From positions 38,711,649 to 38,775,648 of the forward strand of contig NC_087068.1 in the NCBI RefSeq assembly GCF_963678635.1: 64,000 nucleotides of DNA, written 5' to 3'. Below are positions 1 through 12,200 of the stretch, one piece after another. Every line of letters starts with the position of its first letter. Position 1 is the stretch's first letter. The stretch is from Symsagittifera roscoffensis (Eukaryota; Xenacoelomorpha; Acoela; Convolutidae). The notes below the pieces were generated by a model. The model worked only from the letters and a program-made list of their open reading frames with translations, made no database searches and was not told the DNA's origin. Both the position numbers and the translations under genes were made by a program.

Positions 1-2626
1 CAGATTGTATCATCGCTGTAACTTTTCTCGATTCCGTCGATTTCGCCTTTTTCAATGAAGGTCGCGTTTTTCAGACTAGCAACTTCTGACAAGTGCTCTG
101 CTTCGGTAAATTTGGGCGCTTCTCGTTGCACGGCGCTCTCGACTCGCAAATTTGGCCGCTCGTGATTATGATTCGCATTAGACTTCACTTCGCTCAAGTC
201 TCGGTACCTTTTTTCAACTTTGTTCAGCCTTTGTTTCATTTCATTGTAAGAAGCCAAAGGTACAGAGTCGTCCAGATTTTGTTTCTCTATTGTAAGTTCC
301 ATTTCTTTAGCTTCTAAAGAGTCCGATTTCTGTTTAATTCTGGCCAGTTTTTCAGCGAAGTTTCGTTTCTTCTGCAGGTGGATTTGTGCCGCTTTTTTCA
401 GTTTAACATTCAATTTTTCCACTTGGTCTTCCAAGTACTGATTTCTTTCAGTGAGTCTCAGCTTTTCTTGTGCCCATTGTGATTCATGGTGAGACCTTTC
501 AGCGTTCGTTCTTTGTGCTAAAGTGTCCAATTCTTGTTTCAGGAGCTGATTTTGTTGTTTGAGGGATTCATTTGTTGATCTCAGACGCTGAAGGTCCGTC
601 ATCATTTCGGATTCAATGTTCTGAGTCGACAGTAGTTCGTTTTGAGCTGTTGTCAGTTTTTTCCTCGAGTTTGCATGCTCATTTTTCTCTCTTTCCAACT
701 CTTTTTCAACATTTTCTTTCATTTCTAACTGAGATTGGACGATGCTTAATTGCTTCTCGATTTCCATTTTTTGTCTCTCCATAGCGCCGATTTGCTCTTG
801 AAGTCTCAACTTGGAATCGTTTTCACGAGAAATTAGCTCGCTTTTGAAGTTTTCGTAATCTGAAACTTTAGCTTCCAGCTCGGCATTTTTGTCTTGCAAG
901 TGAGCAAGTTTCATCCAGTCAGAATCTTTTGCGCTTTGGACTCTGCGGGTGACTTCTCGTTCTTTTTGTGCCAGTGCTGTTTTCTGTTTTTCGATCACGT
1001 GGTTCGCGGCTTCTAACTTAGTGGAAATGTCCTCATTTTCAACCTTCAAAGCGTCTCGTTCTTTGACTACATTGTTGTATGCGATCATAGAGTCAACTTT
1101 TTGGTTATTTTGTGTCAGCGATTCTTCGTGACGAATTTGCTCGATTTTGTTTTTGAGGCTTAAATTCTCTTTTTCGACCTGCAAAAGTTTTTCATTTTGA
1201 GTCCCGTTGAAGTTGTTCGATTTCTTGATTTCGTCTTCCAAATTTTCGATCTGCGATTTTAGGCTGGTATTTGTCGCCTCGAGGATTTTTATTTTCCCGT
1301 TCAGTTCAGTCAAGTGCTTAGCTTGAAATCGACTGATGTGGTTGCTGGCGTCGGTTCGATTCTCAGCTTGTGCGTCTTTTTCTTCAATTGTCTGCTCCAA
1401 CGATTTAACTCTGTGGGCTAAATGTGCATTCTCTCTGACCAAATTTTTTACTTTCTCCGATTCCCGTTCTGCGTTAGAACTGAAGTTTTGAATGATTTCT
1501 TCTTTTTCACGAGTGAAACAGTCGACTTCATACGAATGCTTCATTTCCAATTCAGCAATTTCTCTCTCGTGTTCCCGTTTTGTGAAGTCGTATTCGGATT
1601 TGAGGAAGGTGATGTCGTGTCGGAGGGCGTTGTAGCGACTCTGATACTCGTTCAACTCGTCCTCCATTTGTCCCATTCGGAGCCGAAAGGGAACCTAATT
1701 AGACCGAATAAATTAAGTCATGAAAATGAAATAACTTGATTGAGCAAAAAAAAACCACAATGAGAAAATGTATCCTAATGTGTATCTTAATATCAATGAT
1801 CATGTTTTATGTTAGCACTGGTTCAATTGCTTATCAGAAAAATGAAAGTTAGTTGAAAAGTTATTGTGTTTGCCACAAAATTATTGTGTTTGCTAGAGCG
1901 TTGGTAACTGACAAACATTTTGACGTCTAATGGTGCAGGGGTTTCATCATACTTGAGAAAAACCTAATTTCAATTCGTGGCAATTTTGGTAGTTTCAGAA
2001 TCGCTTGCACAAGCAAAGTTATCTGGTTATCAGATAACTTACCAATTAAAAACTAGTTGGTCGGATGAGACTTCTGGAATGATTTTTAGAAAATAACAAA
2101 AAAAGTAGCATTATTGTTTTAATCAGAGATATCAAAATATAATTTTTTTCGCTGATGTTTGAAAAACTCATATGCAGGTATGCTTTCTTAAGCGGAGAAA
2201 GATCAATCTCAAAACCTTCACCTGTAATTCTTGGACGATCTCCGCTTTTATTGATTCGTATTTCTCCGGTGTCAACGTAAACTTCCTCAACCCGCTCATC
2301 ACCGAATCTTTCGTCGCAATTTCATTCTCCAGTTTCCGAATCACTGTTTTGTACTTCTCAATTTCGTCTTTGTGCATGTCGGAGAAATGAGCGCTCGGCG
2401 AAGTTTTGTCTCGCAGAAAGTCGAAGTCTTGTTGGAGTCTTTCGTATTGCGACTTCATGGAAATGTAATTGCTTCGGTGTTTGTCGGAACGCATTTTCTC
2501 TTCGGCAAGCATTTTGTGCAACTCACCTTCTTTCCTTATAAGGGGTAAAACTTGTTCCATATTTGGCATGGATGTCGAAAGCGCACGTGACTCCAAAATC
2601 CCGCTTGGGGGTTTTTTATCGCCCAT
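1..2626 (-). CDS. CEP83: CEP83 (CCDC41), centriolar distal-appendage coiled-coil protein, C-terminus cut by window edge
   Basis: Two coding exons are seen: 2222-2626 (ATG at 2626) and 1-1694, which runs off the window. The 527-bp intron has a GT donor (2220-2221) and AG acceptor (1695-1696), both in phase 0. About 699 codons are readable without a stop, against about 700 for vertebrate CEP83. Recognisable family blocks are HKMLAEEKMRSDKHRSNY near residue 40, LTPEKYESIKAEIVQEL just before the intron, ITFLKSEYDF just after it, and LKKAAQIHLQKKR near residue 560. Nearly the whole protein is predicted coiled coil from its charged heptads. In vertebrates CEP83 sits on distal appendages of the mother centriole and is needed for membrane docking at the start of ciliogenesis; the same role here is inferred. 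It shares its upstream region with the divergent gene starting at 3206. Confidence 0.85.
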
Positions 2627-3205
2627 TTCAAGTTGAATTTTTAGTCAATTATGAATGAACGCCGCTTTAGAATCATTTCGAGTTTGAGCGGTAAAAACTT
2701 CGTTTTGTGGTTTTGACTGAATGGAACGATATGATACACAAAATGGCTACTTTAATGAGCAAAATCAAAGTTTTTTTGGTAATAAAAGTAAATGGCTCGA
2801 AAAAAATCTTTGTTAAATATGTAAAAATGCATAAACGCACGAAACTCATTTATTCAAGAAGTTTCAAATGTATTCGTCAAACTATGCGGGTAATTTACTA
2901 TTTAAAGTTTCACATGTATTTTTCAAACTATGCGAGTAATTTACGATTCATAGATACAGAAAATAAAATTATGAAAAATGCAAGATCTCGAAGTGGCAAA
3001 TATGGCATTATCATTGAGATTATTTTCTGTGATATGCAATTACATGCACTTAGAGCTAAAAGTTTAAGTCAAGATATAAAATCAGTAAAAAAAGATTTAA
3101 AACGTTATAAGCATTTAGTAAAACTGTAAATTAAGACTTTTCACGTGCGTTTTAACAATCACTAAACACGCATATTGTTGGTGCGTTAACTGGAAATATT
3201 AATGC
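2627..3205. promoter_or_regulatory. Divergent intergenic region between CEP83 and the CCDC154-like gene
   Basis: 579 bp separate the two start codons (2626 minus, 3206 plus), so a shared bidirectional promoter plus both 5' UTRs is likely (inference). Inside is a 38-bp sequence repeated with a 46-bp period (2861-2898 and 2907-2944, ending GTAATTTAC). I see no clear TATA box and no full RFX X-box. A 140-codon ORF on the plus strand here has no recognisable protein features. Confidence 0.4.
2861..2944 (+). repeat. Two-copy 38-bp direct repeat in the divergent promoter region
   Basis: 2861-2898 and 2907-2944 are nearly identical (GTTTCA.ATGTATT.TCAAACTATGCG.GTAATTTAC), separated by 8 bp. Confidence 0.8.
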
Positions 3206-6200
3206 ATGGATTTCGGAGCTGTCAACGCTTCCGGTAGTTCGGGATACGGAACAGCCGGGACTCGAACCAGTGGCGGTGTCTCTGGAGTTCTCCCTCTGGG
3301 CAAGTACGACCCGCTTCCCGGAATAACTTCACCACGGCCGGATCAATCAAACCAGATGACGATGGCGGACCAGTATCCTCCTCAGTTGATGATGGGCAGT
3401 AAAATGCCCCTGGATTTCCAGAGGATGCAAGCTCTGGAGTTTAGAGTAGGTTAGTCCCAGCTGATGAACCAAAAACTGTGATAGGGTTTCTTGCTATTTT
3501 GGCTATGAATTTATTGTTCTCTATAATAATTGATCCTCTGCTCTTGATTTTAAATATATTTTCTCTAATAACTGTTATTTTTGAATTTTGCGATTGAAAT
3601 TTATAATAGAAAAGTTGAAGCTTTTCAAAATTTTTTAACTCAATATTATACAAACAACGCTTTACACTGCAAAGAAATAACAGACAGTTTCCCAAAAAAA
3701 TGTTCTCGTGTAGTAGGAAAATGGTTCTATGCATAAGTTACACACCGGAGGCACACCATAAATCGGATAATTTGTTTTGATTCGTTTTTTCTTCCAAAAT
3801 AAATTTTCTTTTGTAAGATAATTAATTAAGAAGAAATACAGGTTTTGTTCGAATCAATTGAACTACGGGAAAATTGTTTGGGTCAATAAATCTTCAAAAG
3901 ACTTGGAACAAAAAGAGTTAACGGCTCAGTTAAATTGAGCAGACAAGTTAGGCTAATGGAAATTTGGGACCTTTGAATCCTGGCTGGTTCTCCTCAAAAA
4001 CCACTGATGGCTTCGTGGTAGCTTGATGAACATCAAAAAATCGAAACCTGGTAGTTTGCTTGTCTCAAAAATTTCGAGGTATCCTTTTTTTATTGATATT
4101 CTTTTCTGATCTTTGTCATATTATTTTCTTCGCAAAATATATGCCTCCTGAAGAAACTATCTATGAATATAAAATGTGGCTTCCAGGATTTAGGAATATT
4201 GCGAGTCGGAGAGTTTTCTGGTCGATTTCTTAGGCTCAACCAAACTGATCTTGCGATATTTTCTGAATCACTGAAAAGACCCTATTTAGGCCGATTTTTT
4301 TTCTAACAATGTAACAGAAACGCAGAAATATTTTGACAAAAAACTGATTTTAAAAATTTTTTAATGTTATTTTTTGACAAGGGGGACACAAAATACTGAC
4401 AAGGGGGACTCTTCGGATAGGATGTGCTATTTTGAATTTTGAGTTAATTCAAAATTGTAAATTAGAATAGCCTTTCTTGAAGTTCATAAGTTCATAGAAG
4501 GCATCCGATAGAACAACAAATTTTTCAATTGATTTCAGAGTTTCCAGTGTATGAGCTTTGCTTACAGTTAAATGGAAAAATACGTCCCATAAGATATTAT
4601 GACTAACAAAATAGTTTGAAACTTCATGTTCCAAAAGCCTGTATTAAAGTTGAATGATAAAAACACCCAATANNNNNNNNNNNNNNNNNNNNNNNNNNNN
4701 NNNNNNNNNNNNNNNNNNNNNNNNNNNNNNNNNNNNNNNNNNNNNNNNNNNNNNNNNNNNNNNNNNNNNNNNNNNNNNNNNNNNNNNNNNNNNNNNNNNN
4801 NNNNNNNNNNNNNNNNNNNNNNNNNNNNNNNNNNNNNNNNNNNNNNNNNNNNNNNNNNNNNNNNNNNNNNNNAGACTGCCTTTTAAGGTTTATGGAGCAG
4901 CAATAAAAGCATTAAAAAATAAATGAAATAAAATAAAATGAAAATTTTTTCTAAAATTTGAAATTTTTTGGGAAATACCTTCCAAACAATACCTTTCGAA
5001 TGATATAAAAAATTTCCGTAAAATATGGCTAGCTAAAAAGTCGAAATTTGTCTGAAGAAAAAAAAACCCACCCCGAGCACAAATATTCCGTTACTTTCGT
5101 ATCGAAAGTCGGAACAACAACAATTTGAGAAGGCTTCTATGAACTGAAAGTGGAACTTGATGTTGATGTGAGGTTGTATTTGTTCAGAATAGCGGAGTTC
5201 CAGGGTATCCTGAATGACCTGAAGAACAAGACGATGAAGGATGAGTCTGAGAGAAGAAACAATGACCAGCTAGTCAATCGCAAGTGAGCTTTTTTTGTAC
5301 CTACCTTAGTTTGTTTAAACAGTTTATTTAAATGCGGCAGAAATGTTTTTAGACAAGTTCAAGGGCACCTTTTTGAATGATTGTAAATCCTTAGTTGTTG
5401 TATTCCGCTAGGAAACTTCGGAACATTTGGTTACTTAAGGGTTAAAAAACGCCTTTCGAAGCTTTAAATGTTACAGAAGAATTTTTTGTTGTTCTTTTTT
5501 TGACTTTTGATTCATGTTAAGATACTTGCAGTGTTTTAGTTTGATGACACGTGAACCATAAGAAATTCTTAGTTGATTTGATTTAACAATTCATTAATTT
5601 CATACACTTTTGAATTCAAGAGATTGAATTGAGCAGTCGCTCCCTCAATTTTTGTGCTTTGAAGTATTTGAAGCAAAACTACTTTTGAATAAATTAGAAG
5701 TCGTAAGTACACTTCGAATAAGCGATTAAAATGAAGTGATTTTCTAGACTTACCGACATCTACAGATAGAATTGGTGAGGTAAAATCGCTATTAAAGGTC
5801 AAATCATCATGCGAGTTAGAAGTTAAGACGATTTATCCACGAGGAAAAAGATCAACATACGAGCTGCTGTGTGTCCCTAGTTAAGAATTTCATGCAATTT
5901 TTTGGTTATATTTCTGAATAGAAGTTTTTGCCTAGCCCTCAAGCAACGAGCATGAATCTTGGTGACTCTCGAACCATTTGCTTTTCGGCTGAGTAGCGGA
6001 GACTTCACCGTCGCTTCCTAGAACTCATAAAAACCGGATGTTGTTTTTGTTTAGATTATCCGATATGCAGTTTGCACTGAGCGACATTCAAAGAAGTCAC
6101 GCCGACTTGCAACACGAGTCTTCCAAAGTGAGACAGGACATGACAACTCTGTTCGAAACTGAGAGCAGTAAACTGAATGACCAAATCAGTCGCTCCCTCG

Positions 6201-9200
6201 ACGACTTCAGAAGGAAGCTGCACGATACCGAAACGAAGATCAAAGACGAGTCTTCCTCTAAGCTGACTCACTTGGAAAAAGTAATTGTTTTAATCTCACG
6301 ATATTCATTTTCTCTGAATTTCATACACGCGATTTCATACAATTTTTGAAAATGTTTGAAAAGATATAAGCCTTTTATCATTTTTTCGAAGGCTTATAAA
6401 TGCAGATTTTTTGTCGCGCGCTTGCCCTGTAAAACCTTGCGCTTTGATCTTGAAGAAAATGCTATCAGGAAGCTTGAAGACCAAAAATAACCTTCATATA
6501 AATCAAAACAAGTGTATAAATAGAGATGGTACATTTTTGAAGGTTTAGTTGAGTTAAATAAAGTTTTTGTCAATTTTTTCGTTTGTCAATTGTTAACTGC
6601 TTGGTTATGATGTTTTAAAAAACATTTGACCTTTTATTTTTTCAGAGTCTGAACGAGGAGCGTGACAGTCGACTGAAAGGCGAGAAGAGCATCAGAGATG
6701 AGATGAAGGAAACAGTAGCTGAGATGAGAGAAAAAAGCAAAGAGGACCTACAACTGCTTACTAAGTCTAAGAAGGTACCCGGGTTGAGCTCACATTGAAA
6801 ATTAGCGATAAAAAAGATGATTTATCGATTTTCATTGCCACAATAGCAAATTCTATCAATAATTATCGCTAATTTGGCTGATTTTCAGCGGTGAAACAGC
6901 GATAAAGAACCTATCAAAATGAGAAAAAATAGTGCTCAAACAAGGGTTCGCTTCCCGAACCTTGAGATTTAGAGACCTGTATGCTACCTATGCGCTATCA
7001 ATACTTTTACAGCAAGGTTTATCTATGCAACAAACTCTGAATTATACATGAATCAGCGCTGGAAAATAGCAATCACTGGGATACTACAGAAAAAGCGATA
7101 ATTAACGGTGGGACTTCAACCCGGGTATGCAACCTAGTCAGGCATGCATCCGTTTAGTTGATTGTTTTCATTGCAATCGAAGCAAGCTACATGAAACCAT
7201 GTTGATATCTCCAGTCAAAAACTTCGAAAGACACATGGTTGCGAAAACGAAAGATAGGCTTCGGGTTTTTTTTGTGTTGTTTAATCTTTCTCCATTAGGT
7301 GATTTTGCTTTAAGTTTACCCAAACTTAATTTGAGTACTTCATTTTGTTGTCTTATTTATGGGAAAAACTAATGCTTGTTTAAGATTCTTTTCAGAGAAT
7401 AATTTTCAGGCGGAAAAACAAAAAATTACAGACAGTTTGAACGTCGTGAACGATGCCGTCAACTCGGTTGAGAAACACCAGGATGAATGGTTCGACAAAC
7501 TCGCCAAGTCACTTCGAGCCGAGATCAAAACACGAGAAGCGAATACAGACTCAATTCAGAAACAGATATCAGACCTCGATGCTAAGTTTGCTGAAGCGCT
7601 CATCCTAATTGATAAAGAGGTACAAGTATGGCAGATGGGTCCCCAAAATGATAGACTAGAAGACATCACTTGAGAGGCAGCTAACTGGCCTTATTACTTT
7701 TGGAACAAAATTTGTAATTTCTTCCAAGATCGGATTTTTTTTGAACAAAATTTGCAATTTATTCCAAGATCGGATTTTTTTTCGGACAAAATTTGCAATT
7801 TATTCCAAGATCGGATTTTTTTTGAACAAAAATTGCAATTTATTCCAAGATCGGATTTTTTTCGGGCAAAATTTGCAATTTATTCTAAGATCGGATTTTT
7901 TTTCGGACAAAATTTGCAATTTATTCCAAGATCGGTTTTTTTGAACAAAAATTGCAATTTATTCCAAGATCGGATTTTTTTTTTCGAAAAAAAATTGCAA
8001 TTTATTCCAAGATCGGATTTTTTTGGAACAAAACTTGCTATTTCTTCCAGGATCGGATTTTTTTCGAACAAAATTTGTAATTTCTTCCAAGATCGGATTC
8101 TTTTTGAACAAAATTTGCAATTCATTCCAAGATCGGATTATTTTTTGAACAAAGTTTGTAATTATTCCAAGATCGGATTTTTTTTGAACAAAAATTGCAA
8201 TTTATTCCAAGATCGGATTTTTTTCGGACAAAATTTGCAATTTATTCTAAGATCGGATTTTTTTTGAACAAAATTTGCAATTTATTCTAAGATCGGTTTT
8301 TTTGGAACAAAATTTGCAATTTATTCCAAGATCGGATTTTTTTTAAACAAAAATTGCAATTTAATCCAAGATCAGATTTTTTTCGGACAAAATTTGCAAT
8401 TTATTCTAAGATCGGATTTTTTTTGAACAAAATTTGCAATTTATTCTAAGATCGGTTTTTTTGGAACAAAATTTGCAATTTATTCCAAGATCGGATTTTT
8501 TTTAAACAAAAATTGCAATTTATTCCAAGATCAGATTTTTTTCGGACAAAATTTGCAATTTATTCCAAGATCGGATTTTTTTGAACAAAAATTGCAATTT
8601 ATTCCAAGATCGGATTTTTTTCGAAAAAAATTTGCAATTTATTCCAAGATCGGATTTTTTTGGAACAAAACTTGCTATTTCTTCCAAGATCGGATTTTTT
8701 TCGAACAAAATTTGTAATTTCTTCCAAGATCGGATTCTTTTTGAACAAAATTTGCAATTCATTCCAAGATCGGATTATTTTTTGAACAAAGTTTGTAATT
8801 ATTCCAAGATCGGATTTTTTTTGAACAAAAATTGCAATTTATTCCAAGATCGGATTTTTTTCGGACAAAATTTGCAATTTATTCTAAGATCGGATTTTTT
8901 TTGAACAAAATTTGCAATTTATTCTAAGATCGGTTTTTTTGGAACAAAATTTGCGATTTATTCCAAGATCGGATTTTTTTTAAACAAAAATTGCAATTTA
9001 TTCCAAGATCAGATTTTTTTCGGACAAAATTTGCAATTTATTCTAAGATCGGATTTTTTTTGAACAAACTTTGCAATTTATTCTAAGATCGGTTTTTTTG
9101 GAACAAAATTTGCAATTTATTCCAAGATCGGATTTTTTTTAAACAAAAATTGCAATTTATTCCAAGATCAGATTTTTTTCGGACAAAATTTGCAATTTAT

Positions 9201-12200
9201 TCCAAGATCGGATTTTTTTGAACAAAAATTGCAATTTATTCCAAGATCGGATTTTTTTCGAAAAAAATTTGCAATTTATTCCAAGATCGGATTTTTTTGG
9301 AACAAAACTTGCTATTTCTTCCAAGATCGGATTTTTTTCGAACAAAATTTGTAATTTCTTCCAAGATCGGATTCTTTTTGAACAAAATTTGCAATTCATT
9401 CCAAGATCGGATTATTTTTTGAACAAAGTTTGTAAAAACAAGAGTATTACTTGCTGCACTGCGATGAAATTAAATGCATATTAAAACCGCGATGAAGCCA
9501 ACATGCTTTCTGATCGACTGAAAACAAAAAGTATGAACCAAGGAGAAACTCTCACCCATACATTAATAACAATGATAAACTAGGCTTCAACCCGTTTTTA
9601 TTGGGTTTTGCTTTCTTTGTTTACAATAATTCTCGTTAAAAATTTTAAAAATATGATTGATTTCTGATCTTGATGCTTCCTGATTTCGTATTGAACCCGT
9701 TTTCACGTTTGCAGTTCATTTTATCCCGATCTGCACTGCTGTAAAACAGCCCCGAAGTTCTCAATTGAAATGAAACAGTCAGCTAAGCTCTTCCCAATGA
9801 GGTTTTTGAAGGCTCCAGGATGGTTTCAGGGGGTGATTTTAGAAACGTCTAATGCCTATTAAGCATTGATGCATGGTTTTTTCACGTTGTTTTTTGAGAT
9901 CCCCTCGCTGCTTATTTGATTATTCAAGGGACCCATTTATCATACTCTTGCCAACAAACAGCAGAAACCTGCCAGAGCGACCCATCCCTTTCTACCTAAT
10001 CCCCCCGCTTTGGCCTCGAGAAGAGAGACGGTGGGGGAATTGGAGAGCAACGTCAAGTTGCTTTCGGATCGGATCAGCCAGCTGCAAAGTACGATGGATG
10101 AGAAGTCACGTGAGACTATGTTGTTGCGCAACAGTATTTCAGTGGTAAGAAGAAACGTATTTTAAATTTGCCCTGATTTTTTTCTGGGCTTGGAAAGCGA
10201 AAACTAATGCAGATTGGTACGCAACGTGCCTTTCAAATGAAAATTGATCTGAAGATCTCAAAATTTGCACCCGCAATTCTTGAAAAATTTACGCCTCGTA
10301 ACTCTTGAAAAAATCGAAAGATTTGATTATTAATCCATATACGAAGCATATAAATGCCATATATAAAGGCATTTATTTATTTAGGTCGTGTTTGTTAAGG
10401 AAAAAGCCCCAAAAGTTAACGTTTGATTTTTCGCATTTCGACTTCTAAGTTTTCTTTTCAAGTTCATATCGAAATCATTTGCTAAAAAGAACGCACACTT
10501 TTCTCGAATTAAAACTCTCAAATGGCGTGAAAAACGTGTTTGACTTATGCTTCGCAGCGAATTAAATAAATTGCTTAAATTACTTGGATTAAGTAATTAC
10601 TTATCATTCCAGTTCTCACTACTATTTTTTCAGCATGATTTTTCTACATTATATTTCATTCGCACAAATATTGCTGAACTGTATAGATAGGATTTTCTCA
10701 AAGTAGAGGTGAGTTCAGGTTTCCGAAAAATTTGTCAGAATTTTTTGTCCCGCTTAATTGCTCCTATATTAGCTCACTTTTTCGTAATCTTATCCTCACA
10801 TTAGCCCCTCCCATCATTCTCATTAATTATGTGTTTACACTAGGGCAATGCTAGTGGGATTGACAAGATCAACGAGACTCTGAACCAGGTGATCGAGTGG
10901 TACTCCAAGTCTACCAAACAGGTGGACGATGTCAACAGTCTCTTCCTGGACAAAGTGGGACCCCGACTGAACGAAGTGGAGAGGGAGATTGAGAACGTGA
11001 AGAAGTTCACCATGATTAAGATAGGCGAAGAGAAGAGTGCTAGGTATGTTCTTAAATACAGTCATTGGGCTCTGCTAGCGGCGGGGGGGGGGGGGGGGGG
11101 GTGTTACATTATAAGGGTACAAGGTACAATATTTTTCTATGCTTAACCGCTGAATTAGTCTTTTATAGGGGTGGATATTCGCTTGAACGAAAAATGTACC
11201 ATACTTTACTATTACCTATAAAAATAAAGTTAAAAAGATGCGGGTATAATTAAAAAGGTCCGGGATCTTTTACTTTTTCCCCCACCTGCGAATTTTCAAA
11301 AATGAATTTCTGTTCACATTGTCCAATTTTAACAAAAATTAGGAACGAATTAAAATCACATTTGGTCCTCATACTTAACCTTGTAAAACACCTCGTTGCA
11401 CCATAAAATTGGTTCTTATGTGAGATGGGGAGAATCTCAAAAAGAGCCGAGATATTTATTAGCAAACGTTCTGCTTTCCTTTTCTGTTGTTTAATTTTTT
11501 TTCTTTCTTTAATGTCAAATTCAAATTGTTTTGACAGCAATCAACTATTTGGCAGTGAAACCTAAATCTGTGGGCAAAAAAAACGACGACATTGTTTAAA
11601 AATCTGGTTGTCAATCCCCTTCCCCCTCACCGCCCTCTGATCTCTGAAGTTGCGGTAGATCTGGCTGTGGATTAAATTTGAATTTCTAATTGCTTAATAT
11701 ATATATATACTTAATTAATATACTTGATGTGCCAAATTGATTTTGTTTGATATCTCTTTTTTGTTTTGAATGTTCACCGAGAAGTTCTGCAAGCTGTTCT
11801 CCTTTCTTCAGAAAAATTCAATTTACATGCGATTGAATCTATTTCATGTTCACAGAACGGTAGCTGTGAATGAAGTGAACCGAGAGATGAAGAAAACGAG
11901 GCGAGACCTGTCCAGTCACAAGGAGGAGTGTGACTCATCTGTGGCTAAAGTGAAGGTGGAGACGGAACAACTGGCAGCTGCCCTCCTCCACATCAGACAG
12001 AGTCTGAAACAGTCGCTGGAGGAGCAGATATTCAGAGTGGACATGCAGATTGCAGAAGAGAGCAAAAAGGTAGAAAAAATGCACTTTATCGTGTCCCATT
12101 TTTTCCAGAATGACACCAAAAAATGTCCACCAAATTTTGCTAAAAGTTGTCGAAAACAGTCTCGAACTGTTTTGAAGGCGTCTTTGACATAAAATCGCTT

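Noticed and set aside
2707-3129. 140-codon plus-strand ORF in the CEP83 upstream region
   Set aside because: No domain, contains a direct repeat, lies in a probable bidirectional promoter.
7697-9434. CRISPR-like array of short repeats
   Set aside because: Units are contiguous with no unique spacers, and the genome is eukaryotic.
7741-9484. Long open frames on both strands in the minisatellite
   Set aside because: They arise from a stop-poor 42-bp repeat; the peptides are simply repeated units.
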